A DNA stretch of 64,000 nt from an uncultured Lachnospiraceae bacterium (GTDB lineage: Bacteria > Bacillota > Clostridia > Lachnospirales > Lachnospiraceae): positions 60,691 through 124,690 of the forward strand of contig CAJUPJ010000008.1 of assembly GCA_910588655.1 (NCBI GenBank), read 5' to 3'. The position numbers and the translations under genes were made by a program. Below the pieces are notes generated by a model. The model saw nothing but the letters and a program-made list of their open reading frames with translations. It made no database searches and was not told where the DNA came from. This document shows, piece after piece, positions 8,621 through 17,088 of this stretch (position 1 is the stretch's first letter; each line of letters opens with the position of its first letter).

Positions 8621-9016
8621 ATGAAAAAGAGTTATGAAAAACCATCTGTTATGCAGAACGGAAGCTTTACAGAGGGTGTATATATGGCAAGCGGGTGCTA
8701 TACAGCTAATGCTTACATACACCAGACACCTGAAACTGGCAGGGGCGATTACCGTATACAGGTAAACGGCAAACATGATACTACCCATACAGTTGATAAA
8801 CAGACACTTACGATTTCATTTAACCAGAATGTTACATACAGTTCAAGCCAGGGCAGTCTTGTATCTGGTGATGGTACTAACACTCTTGTTATTAATTATG
8901 GATACCACAATAACCCAACAGATAATATAGGTCTTGGTGATTTAGTAGTTGAAGCTGGTGACGGGCTTGAAATTACAAGTGTTTCAATTACAGATGACCC
9001 TGCTGACTGGTATTAA
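8621..9016 (+). CDS. Small secreted precursor-like protein with an EGVYMASGC leader
   Basis: A 131-residue protein starting at the ATG at 8621 (AGGAAGGGATTGATT upstream). It has no Sec signal peptide. The first 26 residues are charged and hydrophilic and end in EGVYMASGC; similar short YEKPxV...EG(V/I)YxASG beginnings occur on small clostridial proteins encoded beside ABC exporters, from memory of the family. The remainder is Gly/Ser/Thr/Asn-rich, has one Cys (in the leader end) and looks like beta-strand (TLTISFNQNVTYSSS, NTLVINYGYHNNP, LEITSVSITDD). The next gene is an ABC exporter without a peptidase domain. A terminator between them would give far more precursor message than exporter message. 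Function unknown; an exported peptide or surface protein is the best guess. A double-glycine cleavage site is not present. Confidence 0.7.
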   Translation: MKKSYEKPSVMQNGSFTEGVYMASGCYTANAYIHQTPETGRGDYRIQVNGKHDTTHTVDKQTLTISFNQNVTYSSSQGSLVSGDGTNTLVINYGYHNNPTDNIGLGDLVVEAGDGLEITSVSITDDPADWY

Positions 9017-9046
9017 AAGGCTTTATAAACAAATATTAACTAAAAA

Positions 9047-9093
9047 AGAGCTTTTGCAAAATAGATGTTTCCATCTATAATGTGAAAGCTCTG
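9047..9093 (+). terminator. Intrinsic terminator between the small protein and the ABC exporter
   Basis: AGAGCTTT...(TGCAAAATAGATG TTTC CATCTATAATGTGA)...AAAGCTCT followed by GTTTAGTT. The T-run is weak, so partial read-through into the exporter gene is plausible. Confidence 0.65.
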
Positions 9094-9151
9094 TTTAGTT
9101 CAATTTCTATACATGCCCTGTAACACATATCTATTATTAAGGAAACATACA

Positions 9152-10915
9152 ATGAATAAGAAATTACAACACTATATAAAACGTATTAAAGAGGGAATGC
9201 TTAAAGATATGTGGCATGAAACCCTCTGGATTTACCAGTATGCAAGGCATTACTGGAAGCAGATGGTATTTTATACTGCCCTTGGGCTTGTCAATACTGC
9301 TTTTTCCCTGGTTTCAAGCCTTATATCAAGGGATATGGTTGATATTATAACTGGAAAACAGACAGGTCTTCTTGCAAGGACTTTCTGTTTTTTTATTATA
9401 TTTGCAATCGGCAATATATTCCTGTCGCAGCTTTCAACGTATTTTTCCAACAAGATAAGCATAAGTGTTGATAATGAGATTAAAGCTGATATTTTTAATA
9501 AAATGCTTGTCACTGACCTTGAAGCAATACAAAATTACCATACTGGCGACCTGCTTACACGCTGGAGCTCTGATGCTTCAAATATTTCAAGCGGAATTCT
9601 GAACTGGATTCCAAACCTTATTATATTCACTGTGCGTTTTATCAGTGCATTTGCGCTTGTGTGTTATAACGATTTCGTGTTTGCAATACTTGCGCTGCTT
9701 GGTGTTCCTGTCAGCATGTTTATGTCACGCAGGCTTTTAAAACGTATGCGTGGCAATAATAAACGAAGTGCAGCTATGAACGCAAAAATGTCTGGCTTTA
9801 ACCAGGAAGCATTTTCAAATATACAGACAATCAAGGCATTTGACCTTATAAACCTTTACAGCCGCCATCTCAGGGAGCTCCAGAAAGACTATCTGGAGAT
9901 GCGTCTTGAATTCCAGAGGCTTTCTATGGTTACATCTGTAATAATGTCTGTTACAGGGCTTGCTGTATCGTATAGCTGTTATGGTTTCGGGATATACCGT
10001 GTATGGAGTGGTGCTATAAGTTATGGCACAATGACAATGTTTTTGTCACTCTCAGGTACTCTTACAGGCACTTTAAACCAGCTTATTTCACTTGTACCGG
10101 CAGCGGTTTCCCTTACAACCTCTGCCAGACGGCTGATGGATATTATTGAAATGCCCAAAGAAGATTTTTCCCAATCAGATGAAGCCAGCATGTTTTTCAG
10201 GCAGAACAAGCAGACTGGGATAAGCCTGGAATTTTCGGATATTGCATATTCATACAGTAATGGCAATGAAGTATTTAAAGGGGCATGTATTAAAGCAAAG
10301 CCACATGAAATAGTTGCTATTGTTGGCCCTTCCGGCGAAGGCAAGACTACGATGTTACGTCTTATACTTTCGCTGCTGCATCCCCAGGAAGGCAATGCAG
10401 TGCTTTATGGCGGCACTTCTGGCAAATTCCCTGTTTCTCCTTCAACAAGGCAGCTTTTCTCATATGTGCCGCAGGGCAATACTATGTTTTCAGGAACTAT
10501 TGCAGATAATATGCGTAATATAAAGCCAGATGCCACAGATGAAGAAATTATCTGCGCTTTAAAAATGGCATGTGCATGGGATTTTATAAGCAAACTTCCA
10601 GATGGCATTAACAGTAAAATTGGTGAACGTGGCGCAGGCTTTTCAGAGGGGCAGGCACAGCGCCTTTCTATTGCACGCTCCTTAATAAGACATTCGCCTA
10701 TACTGCTTCTTGATGAGGCAACCTCAGCACTGGATGTTGCAACAGAAAGAAAAGTACTTAAAAATATTATGAAAGATGATTATCCAAGAACATGTATAGT
10801 TACAACACACCGTCCTACTGTACTCTCTGTATGCAGCAGGGTCTATGCAATAAAAGATAAAAAATGCCAGGTGCTTTCAGATGAAGAAATAGAAAATATG
10901 ATACAAAACTTTTAG
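9152..10915 (+). CDS. ABC transporter, fused membrane and ATPase domains (exporter type)
   Basis: 587 residues from the ATG at 9152, which has AAGGAAA 7 bp upstream; an in-frame ATG at 9113 is not supported. Residues about 40-330 are a type-I exporter membrane domain with six helices. The nucleotide-binding domain follows: Walker A GPSGEGKTT (about 391), Q-loop YVPQGNTMFSGT, signature FSEGQAQRLSIAR (about 496), Walker B PILLLDEATSALD (about 517) and H-loop TTHRPT. It would work as a homodimer. No N-terminal C39 peptidase is present, so a substrate leader would need another protease or remain attached. It lies directly downstream of the EGVYMASG protein, which is the natural candidate substrate; drug or lipid export cannot be excluded. 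Confidence 0.88.
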   Translation: MNKKLQHYIKRIKEGMLKDMWHETLWIYQYARHYWKQMVFYTALGLVNTAFSLVSSLISRDMVDIITGKQTGLLARTFCFFIIFAIGNIFLSQLSTYFSNKISISVDNEIKADIFNKMLVTDLEAIQNYHTGDLLTRWSSDASNISSGILNWIPNLIIFTVRFISAFALVCYNDFVFAILALLGVPVSMFMSRRLLKRMRGNNKRSAAMNAKMSGFNQEAFSNIQTIKAFDLINLYSRHLRELQKDYLEMRLEFQRLSMVTSVIMSVTGLAVSYSCYGFGIYRVWSGAISYGTMTMFLSLSGTLTGTLNQLISLVPAAVSLTTSARRLMDIIEMPKEDFSQSDEASMFFRQNKQTGISLEFSDIAYSYSNGNEVFKGACIKAKPHEIVAIVGPSGEGKTTMLRLILSLLHPQEGNAVLYGGTSGKFPVSPSTRQLFSYVPQGNTMFSGTIADNMRNIKPDATDEEIICALKMACAWDFISKLPDGINSKIGERGAGFSEGQAQRLSIARSLIRHSPILLLDEATSALDVATERKVLKNIMKDDYPRTCIVTTHRPTVLSVCSRVYAIKDKKCQVLSDEEIENMIQNF

Positions 10916-10983
10916 TAACCATCTTTATCCTGATTCATAAAATAACAATACAGTGGAAATTACGCAAAGGATGTGTTTGTAAA

Positions 10984-11709
10984 TTGTATATTACAGCAGG
11001 AATATTAATTCCGTTTATAGGAACTATGTCAGGCAGTGCAATGGTATTTCTTATGAGAAACAAAGTAAACCAGAACCTGGAAAAGCTGCTGCCTGGTTTT
11101 GCATCTGGAGTTATGCTTGCAGCATCGGTATGGTCACTTATTATACCTGCTATTGAAATGTCAGAAGACATGGATATATATACCTGGTTTCCAGCAGCAG
11201 CTGGCTTCCTGGCAGGAATTATATTCCTCTTATGCCTTGACAATTTAGTGCCCCATTTAACAGCCATGCCTGCACTAGCAATTACATTTCATAATATACC
11301 AGAAGGAATGGCTGTAGGGGTTGCACTTGCAGGTGCACTTTCACCAGAAACAGGCATTACAATGGCAAGTGCCATTACACTTGCAACGGGAATTGCAATA
11401 CAGAACTTTCCAGAAGGTGCAATAGTATCAATGCCTTTTAAAAACGGCGGAATGTCAAAAACAAAATCCTTTATATATGGTACACTGTCCGGAATAGTTG
11501 AACCTGCAGGCGCTATAATAACAATAATGCTTACAGGGCTTATAGTGCCAGTCCTGCCATACCTGCTTGCATTTGCTGCTGGTGCAATGTTTTATGTTGT
11601 AGTAGAAGAACTTATTCCAGAAGCACAGTCAGACGGAAACTTTAATATTGGCACAATAGGGATAGCTTTAGGCTTTGTGGCAATGATGGTGCTTGATGTT
11701 ACGTTCTAG
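10984..11709 (+). CDS. ZIP-family divalent metal transporter
   Basis: 241 residues, about eight membrane helices. The metal-binding helices are clear: HNIPEGMAVGVALAG in TM4 and IAIQNFPEGAIVSMPF in TM5, with a further Glu-rich helix VVVEELIPEAQ. The family takes up Zn, Fe or Mn into the cytoplasm. The start is a TTG at 10984: no in-frame ATG or GTG lies upstream, AAAGGATG is about 12 bp before it, and the first helix begins right after. The stop is only 19 bp from the convergent Imm51 gene, with no clear terminator between. Confidence 0.88.
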   Translation: MYITAGILIPFIGTMSGSAMVFLMRNKVNQNLEKLLPGFASGVMLAASVWSLIIPAIEMSEDMDIYTWFPAAAGFLAGIIFLLCLDNLVPHLTAMPALAITFHNIPEGMAVGVALAGALSPETGITMASAITLATGIAIQNFPEGAIVSMPFKNGGMSKTKSFIYGTLSGIVEPAGAIITIMLTGLIVPVLPYLLAFAAGAMFYVVVEELIPEAQSDGNFNIGTIGIALGFVAMMVLDVTF

Positions 11710-11728
11710 TTACATTCTAATAGTAATA

Positions 11729-12088
11729 TTAATCCCACTCTATTTCATCACCATTATCACGTAAAAACTGGTACAGCTCCTCTTCATTTTCAATTAATGA
11801 AACTATAAGCTCCCCAATCCTTTTGGCTTTCTGCTCATTTTCAGGAGTAAATTTATAATAAGCCACATACATCTCAGCTTCAGGGTCTGTTTTCATTCCT
11901 TCTAATAAAGCAGGCTCTTTTTTAGCAAAATAACAATTTAAAAATGCTTCCCAGTTATAGCCGTTCATATATGCATATTCATTAATTTCATTCATTTTTT
12001 CACCAATTCCAAATACCTTCTGGTTAGAAACATACAGACATGCTTCTGCATAATCATCTGAACTAAAAACTTTTAAATAATCTTTCAT
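11729..12088 (-). CDS. Imm51-family immunity protein
   Basis: A 119-residue acidic protein matching my memory of the Imm51 family of polymorphic-toxin immunity proteins: an N-terminal DYAEAC segment, the core AYMNGYNWEAFLNCY, DPEAEMYVAYY, and a tail ending GDEIEWD. Members protect against, or are linked to, contact-dependent or secreted toxins. There is no toxin gene next to it, so it is an orphan. Several clostridia carry such solitary copies. It sits 36 bp downstream of the TIGR03936 gene and may be the last gene of that transcript. Confidence 0.75.
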   Translation of the reverse strand: MKDYLKVFSSDDYAEACLYVSNQKVFGIGEKMNEINEYAYMNGYNWEAFLNCYFAKKEPALLEGMKTDPEAEMYVAYYKFTPENEQKAKRIGELIVSLIENEEELYQFLRDNGDEIEWD

Positions 12089-12123
12089 AAACCTTTCCTC
12101 CTTGTATACTCCCTAAACATTAA

Positions 12124-12900
12124 TTATAACTGTACTGCATCATACTCCATCATTGGCACAAACCCACCGCCAGTTTCCGCATACATTTCAAGCCTGTGTA
12201 CCTGGTAAACGGTTTCATCATATGGAACACCAGCAAAACGGCAGAACTCTTCTAAAACAAGCCCTGGTTTTATATTAGTTACGCTGCCAGATGCAAGACG
12301 GCAGCAAAGTACAGCCTTGCACTCTTTATCAAGGCATAGTTCCACGTTTTCTGTAAGCTTCCCTGATACCATCTCTTCAAAATCCTTAAGGCTGCATGCC
12401 ATATTGTATATGCCCTGCTTTATATCTATAAGCTTTTCTGATTTCTTTGTTTTTTTAAGCACTTCAATTTTATCCTGTAACATAAATTTACATGCCTTCT
12501 CTTTAGTAAATGCTGCTTCTTCTAAAGGGCTGCTTTTGCCAGGTTTAACTGCAATAATATAATCACAAGCCACAAGTGCCGCCATTGAAGGCTTTGCACT
12601 GTCTTTTAAGTATGTAAAGCCCTTTACCCTTATTTCATCATTCATTACAGCATTTATCCTGTCTGCCATTACCTGCGGGGTATCTGTTTCTTCAAGCGTA
12701 ATGTCAAGGTATTCTGCATCACTGCTTAAACCTATGCCAAGTGGCGATGTAAATGACATAAGCTGGTGTGGTGAAAACCCCTGGCTGTAGCTTACATTTA
12801 TCTCCGCCCTGCGCATTGCCTTCTGGAAATACCGCATGACATCCAGGTGTCCAATAAAGCGCATAGAGCCTGCTTTAGTAAATTTTATCCTTGCCTTCAT
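12124..12900 (-). CDS. TIGR03936 / DUF2344 radical-SAM-associated protein
   Basis: 258 residues from the ATG at 12900 (MKARIKFTKAGSMRFIGHLD, the normal family start); in-frame codons up to 12936 would only add an atypical extension. The family is encoded almost always beside the TIGR03960 radical-SAM protein, as here, and in some lineages fused to it. Biochemical function is not established; co-occurrence with RNase G and ribosomal protein L21/L27 genes suggests a role in translation or RNA modification. It starts 44 bp after the TIGR03960 stop, so the two are an operon. Confidence 0.9.
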   Translation of the reverse strand: MKARIKFTKAGSMRFIGHLDVMRYFQKAMRRAEINVSYSQGFSPHQLMSFTSPLGIGLSSDAEYLDITLEETDTPQVMADRINAVMNDEIRVKGFTYLKDSAKPSMAALVACDYIIAVKPGKSSPLEEAAFTKEKACKFMLQDKIEVLKKTKKSEKLIDIKQGIYNMACSLKDFEEMVSGKLTENVELCLDKECKAVLCCRLASGSVTNIKPGLVLEEFCRFAGVPYDETVYQVHRLEMYAETGGGFVPMMEYDAVQL

Positions 12901-12943
12901 TTTTATATCCTGTCCTTCCTGGTTACTGTGTAGCACAGACTTC

Positions 12944-14836
12944 CTAATTACCTAAATCCAGCGGGACTGTAGCATCCCTGTTTTCAACACATACCCCACA
13001 CTGGAATTTTGCTGCACCACAGCCTGAACACTGGCGGCGGCAGTTTGGTGTTACAGTTTCTGCCTGTGAATTATTGTATTCATCCAGAAGGAACTTTTTA
13101 GTAACCCCAATATCTATAAAATCCCAGGGGAACAGTTCATCTTCTGCCCTTTCCCTTCTTAAGTAAAATTCCATGTCTGCATTATTGTCCTTAAATGCCT
13201 GTTCCCATTTATCCGGCTGGAAATATTCTGTCCACGCATCATAAATACAGCCGCTTTCATAAGCTTGTCTTATAACATTGCAAAGTTTCCTGTCGCCTCT
13301 TGCAAATACGCCCTCAAGCTCTGAAACATCTGCATCATGGCAGTTATATTTTATGCTTTTGGCATTTAACTGTTCCCTTACCTTTGAAAGAAGGAAATCC
13401 CTTTTCTGCCTTGCCTGCTCTTTTGTATCCATTGGCGACCACTGGAATGGTGTAAATGGTTTTGGTACAAAAATAGATGTGCTTGTAACAATATTAACCC
13501 TTCCGTTCCTCTCCTCTTTTGGAATTGTGTAATACTGCCTTGCTATCTGGTCTGAAAGGACTGCAATGCCCTCTATGTCATTATAGGTTTCACCAGGCAG
13601 GCCAAGCATAAAATAAAGCTTGACCCTGTTCCATCCTCCTTTAAATGCTTCCATTGCACCATTTAGTATATCATCTTCTGTTAATCCCTTATTAATTACA
13701 TTGCGCAGGCGCTGTGTTCCTGCTTCTGGTGCAAATGTAAGGCTGCTTTTACGCACATCCTGTACTTTAGACATCACATCAAGTGCAAACTCATCAATAC
13801 GGAGTGAAGGAAGGGAAATATTTATGCCCTGGTCTTTAAATTCGTCTATAAGCCAGTAAACAAGCTCCTTAAGGTCTTTATAATCACTTGAACTTAAAGA
13901 ACTTAGTGTAATTTCTTCATGCCCTGTTGACTTAAGCATTTCTTTAGCGCGCTGTTTAAGAAAAGACAGGCTTCTTGGCCTTATCGGGCGGTAAAGCATG
14001 CCTGCCTGGCAGAAACGGCATCCTCTTATACACCCTCTCTGGATTTCAAGCACCACCCTGTCCTGTGTAACTTTAATATAAGGGACTAATGGTTTCTCTG
14101 GATAATACGTTTCTGACAGGCTGCACTCTACCTGTTTCACTACTTTTGCTGGTGCTTCCGGGACTAAAGGCTTAAACTCCGCCAGTGTGCCATCCTTATT
14201 ATAGACAGGCTGGTAAAACTGTGGCACATATATCCCTGGAAGCTTTGCTGCTATTTTAAGGAATTCTTTCCTTCCCTTCCCTGATGCCTTCCACTCTTTA
14301 TACCTGTCCATAAGTTCATAATAAACCGTTTCTCCCTCACCTATATAAAACATGTCAAAAAAGTCTGCAATTGGTTCAGGATTATAAGCACATGGCCCGC
14401 CACCTATAACAAAAGGCTCGCCCTCTTTTCTGTCTGCTGCATCCAGCGTAATTCCTGACAAATCCAGTACCTGCAAAATATTTGTATAACACATTTCATA
14501 CTGGAGTGTAATTCCAAGAAAATCAAAATCTTTAACAGGCTGCTGGCTTTCCAGTGCAAAAAGTGGTATATTCTTATCACGCAGGATTTTATCCAGGTCA
14601 GTCCACGGCGAATAAACCCTTTCACAATATATATCGTCACGCAGGTTTAACATATCATAAATAATCTGTATGCCAAGGTGTGACATGCCTATTTCATAAA
14701 CATCTGGAAAACACATACAAAAACGTATATCCACATCTGCCAGGTTTTTTACTGCCATATTTATCTCACCGCCAATATACCTTGCCGGTTTCTCCACTGA
14801 TAAAAGTATCTCATCGCTTAATGCAAGCTTTCTCAT
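12944..14836 (-). CDS. TIGR03960-family B12-binding-domain radical SAM protein
   Basis: 630 residues from MRKLALSDEILLS, the usual family start (14836); an ATG four codons upstream at 14848 is also possible. The first 160 residues resemble a cobalamin-binding-like Rossmann domain (FPDVYEIGMSHLGIQIIYD). The radical-SAM barrel has CIRGCRFCQAG (CxxxCxxC near residue 268-275) for the 4Fe-4S cluster, then GLPGETYNDIEGIA. The C-terminus is Cys-rich (CRRQCSGCGAAKFQCGVC), likely a second metal site. The substrate is unknown. It pairs with the TIGR03936 gene. In relatives rng normally follows; in this window RNase E/G lies 45 kb away. Confidence 0.92.
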   Translation of the reverse strand: MRKLALSDEILLSVEKPARYIGGEINMAVKNLADVDIRFCMCFPDVYEIGMSHLGIQIIYDMLNLRDDIYCERVYSPWTDLDKILRDKNIPLFALESQQPVKDFDFLGITLQYEMCYTNILQVLDLSGITLDAADRKEGEPFVIGGGPCAYNPEPIADFFDMFYIGEGETVYYELMDRYKEWKASGKGRKEFLKIAAKLPGIYVPQFYQPVYNKDGTLAEFKPLVPEAPAKVVKQVECSLSETYYPEKPLVPYIKVTQDRVVLEIQRGCIRGCRFCQAGMLYRPIRPRSLSFLKQRAKEMLKSTGHEEITLSSLSSSDYKDLKELVYWLIDEFKDQGINISLPSLRIDEFALDVMSKVQDVRKSSLTFAPEAGTQRLRNVINKGLTEDDILNGAMEAFKGGWNRVKLYFMLGLPGETYNDIEGIAVLSDQIARQYYTIPKEERNGRVNIVTSTSIFVPKPFTPFQWSPMDTKEQARQKRDFLLSKVREQLNAKSIKYNCHDADVSELEGVFARGDRKLCNVIRQAYESGCIYDAWTEYFQPDKWEQAFKDNNADMEFYLRRERAEDELFPWDFIDIGVTKKFLLDEYNNSQAETVTPNCRRQCSGCGAAKFQCGVCVENRDATVPLDLGN

Positions 14837-14908
14837 ATAAATATCCATGCCCTTCCATTCTCTGTAAACATATCTGTAGCTAATCCCCGCCTGTGCAGCC
14901 GGAAATTT

Positions 14909-15295
14909 TTAATCCTGAAGTGAATTATACCATCCTGCAACCTTGTCTGTTATCTCACCTGCACCTTTTACAATAGTATCCCAGTAACCGCTTCTGTCAA
15001 GACATTCCATAACATATTCCTTGTCAAAACCTTCATAGGAAAAATTATTATATAATGCAATTCCCAGTATTAAAAAAAGCATCCCTGCTGCCATAAGCCT
15101 GATTAAACCAAATGGATGCTTTTTCTCATTAGTGGCAAGATATTCGTCATTATAATGGCTGTTGCTGCTGTTGTAATTACGCCCGCCGCTGCCATCTGAA
15201 AATGCCCTTCTTGCCTCCAGGATTTTCTCTGAACGTGACTTAACAGGCAGTTCCCTGTCCATATCATAAGCATTTCTTAACTCTTCCCTGTACAT
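14909..15295 (-). CDS. Small single-pass membrane protein, unknown function
   Basis: 128 residues. The N-terminal 75 are polar, with many Arg/Lys/Asp and a Ser/Asn-rich linker; one membrane helix follows at about 85-104 (LMAAGMLFLILGIALYNNF); the last 20 residues form an amphipathic tail (EITDKVAGWYNSL). This predicts a cytoplasmic N-terminus with the tail outside. It sits between gpsA and the radical-SAM genes on the same strand. I do not recognise a family. Confidence 0.75.
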   Translation of the reverse strand: MYREELRNAYDMDRELPVKSRSEKILEARRAFSDGSGGRNYNSSNSHYNDEYLATNEKKHPFGLIRLMAAGMLFLILGIALYNNFSYEGFDKEYVMECLDRSGYWDTIVKGAGEITDKVAGWYNSLQD

Positions 15296-15395
15296 AGCAA
15301 ATATCCCCTTTATTCAATATATCAGATTAGAAGTATTCCCACATATGCGGTGGCAATATTTTCTATCTGTAATAGGATATGCATTATATACAAGT

Positions 15396-16412
15396 TTAAT
15401 TCTTAATCCAGCCAAGGTCTGGATATTCGTTGCATTTCTCCCTTGAAAGAAGGTTTTTAATAGCTTCTGTTGCTGGCACATTGTCAAAAAGAACCTTATT
15501 AACCTGTTCAACAATAGGCATGGACACATTATATTTCCTGGCAAGCCCATATGCCGCCTTAGCAGAATAAACACCTTCAACTACCTGGTTTACTTCGTCC
15601 ATTGCCTCTTTCATAGTCCTTCCCTTGCCTATAAGGTAGCCTGCATTGTGGTTACGGCTGTGCTGGCTTGTACATGTTACAATTAAATCGCCAATTCCTG
15701 AAAGCCCGCCAAATGTCTCAACATTTCCTCCCATTGCCACACCAAGGCGTGTAATCTCTGCAATGCCCCTTGTAATAAGCGCTGCTTTTGTATTATCGCC
15801 AAATCCAAGGCCATCACACACACCTGCTGCAAGTGCAATAACATTTTTAATAGAAGCACCAAGCTCAATTCCTGTAATATCCGGGCTTATATAAACACGG
15901 AATGTGTCATTCATAAATATTTCCTGGATAATTGCAGCAGACTTTTCATTTTCAGAACCAACTACAACCGTTGTAGGCATATCAATGGAAACTTCTTCTG
16001 CATGGCTCGGGCCTGAAAGCACACTTACATCAGCACCTGGTATTTCTTCACATATTATATCCCTTAATGTCTTAAATGTGCTGTCCTCAATACCCTTTGC
16101 AACATTGACAACAAGCTGCCCGTCTGGCAGGAAGGCTGCTGCTTTCCTTGCAGTATCCCTTACATATGGTGAAGCCACAGAAAATACTATTAAATCATAA
16201 CCCTTACATGCTTCTTCAAGGTTATTAGTAACAATAACCGTTTCAGGAAGTTTGACACCTGGCAGCCTGTCTTTATGCTCCCTGTGTTCTGAAAGCATCT
16301 TTACTTCTGCATCAACGGCCGACCATAAAGTTACATTATGCCCGTTCTTTGCAAGCATAATTGCAAGCGCAGTACCCCAGCTTCCTGCGCCTAAAAAACT
16401 TACTTTACTCAT
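15396..16412 (-). CDS. gpsA: Glycerol-3-phosphate dehydrogenase [NAD(P)+]
   Basis: 338 residues, normal length. N-terminal Rossmann motif GAGSWGTALAIMLAKNGH at 7-24 binds NAD(P)H; the catalytic helical half has GIELGASIKNVIALAAGVCDGLGFGDN with the conserved Lys and the RGIAEITRLG and GLSGIGDLIVTC segments. It reduces dihydroxyacetone phosphate to sn-glycerol-3-phosphate for phospholipid synthesis. GGGAGGAG precedes the start. It lies 23 bp after plsY, whose enzyme acylates the product, so neighbours catalyse consecutive steps. Confidence 0.97.
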   Translation of the reverse strand: MSKVSFLGAGSWGTALAIMLAKNGHNVTLWSAVDAEVKMLSEHREHKDRLPGVKLPETVIVTNNLEEACKGYDLIVFSVASPYVRDTARKAAAFLPDGQLVVNVAKGIEDSTFKTLRDIICEEIPGADVSVLSGPSHAEEVSIDMPTTVVVGSENEKSAAIIQEIFMNDTFRVYISPDITGIELGASIKNVIALAAGVCDGLGFGDNTKAALITRGIAEITRLGVAMGGNVETFGGLSGIGDLIVTCTSQHSRNHNAGYLIGKGRTMKEAMDEVNQVVEGVYSAKAAYGLARKYNVSMPIVEQVNKVLFDNVPATEAIKNLLSREKCNEYPDLGWIKN

Positions 16413-16435
16413 TTTGCTCCTCCCATATTGTAGTA

Positions 16436-17053
16436 TTATTTATTACCCCAGAGTTTATTCTCACTGCCATTTAAAAGCCTTACAATATTCTGCCTGTGCT
16501 GGAAATAAGCAAAAGCAGTAAACAGCAGGCTTACAATTACCATATGGGCAAACAACGGGTTTTCCCTGTAAAAAATAATTGTATTGGCAGGTATATACCA
16601 TGCGACAAAAAGTGAACCAAGGGAAACATATCTTGTAATTGCAACTACAGCAATAAATATTAAAAGCCCTGCCAGTATTATTAATGGATGTGCTGTTGAT
16701 AATATAACCGCAGAAGTGACAGCTATCCCCTTGCCGCCTTTAAATTTAAGGTAAAACGGGTAGTTGTGCCCAAGCACAACACCAAGCCCCATATACAGGC
16801 ATAAAAGATACCAGTCCACAGGCGTGTCCAGCACAAGGCGTATCACAAGCACTGGTATAATAGCTTTTAAAAGGTCTCCTGCAAATGTCAGCAGCGCTGG
16901 AAGTTTGCCAAGGGTACGCAGTACATTTGTAGTCCCTGCATTGCCGCTCCCCTTGTCCCTTATATCTATATGGTAGATTTTTCCGACAATATAGCCACTT
17001 GAAATACATCCACAAAAATATCCTATCACCAAACAAATAAAATTCCAAGCCAT
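16436..17053 (-). CDS. plsY: Acyl-phosphate:glycerol-3-phosphate acyltransferase PlsY
   Basis: 205 residues, integral membrane. The PlsY motifs are present: SGNAGTTNVLRTLGK, GHNYPFYLKFKGGKGIAVT (glycine-rich acyl-phosphate site) and a final ARRRRNI-like segment (QHRQNIVRLLNGSENKL). It transfers an acyl chain from acyl-phosphate to glycerol-3-phosphate, the first committed step of membrane lipid synthesis in Firmicutes. Located between der and gpsA; start follows GGAGGCAGCTT. Confidence 0.97.
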   Translation of the reverse strand: MAWNFICLVIGYFCGCISSGYIVGKIYHIDIRDKGSGNAGTTNVLRTLGKLPALLTFAGDLLKAIIPVLVIRLVLDTPVDWYLLCLYMGLGVVLGHNYPFYLKFKGGKGIAVTSAVILSTAHPLIILAGLLIFIAVVAITRYVSLGSLFVAWYIPANTIIFYRENPLFAHMVIVSLLFTAFAYFQHRQNIVRLLNGSENKLWGNK

Positions 17054-17088
17054 AAGCTGCCTCCATATCCCCTTAATACTTATTCCTG

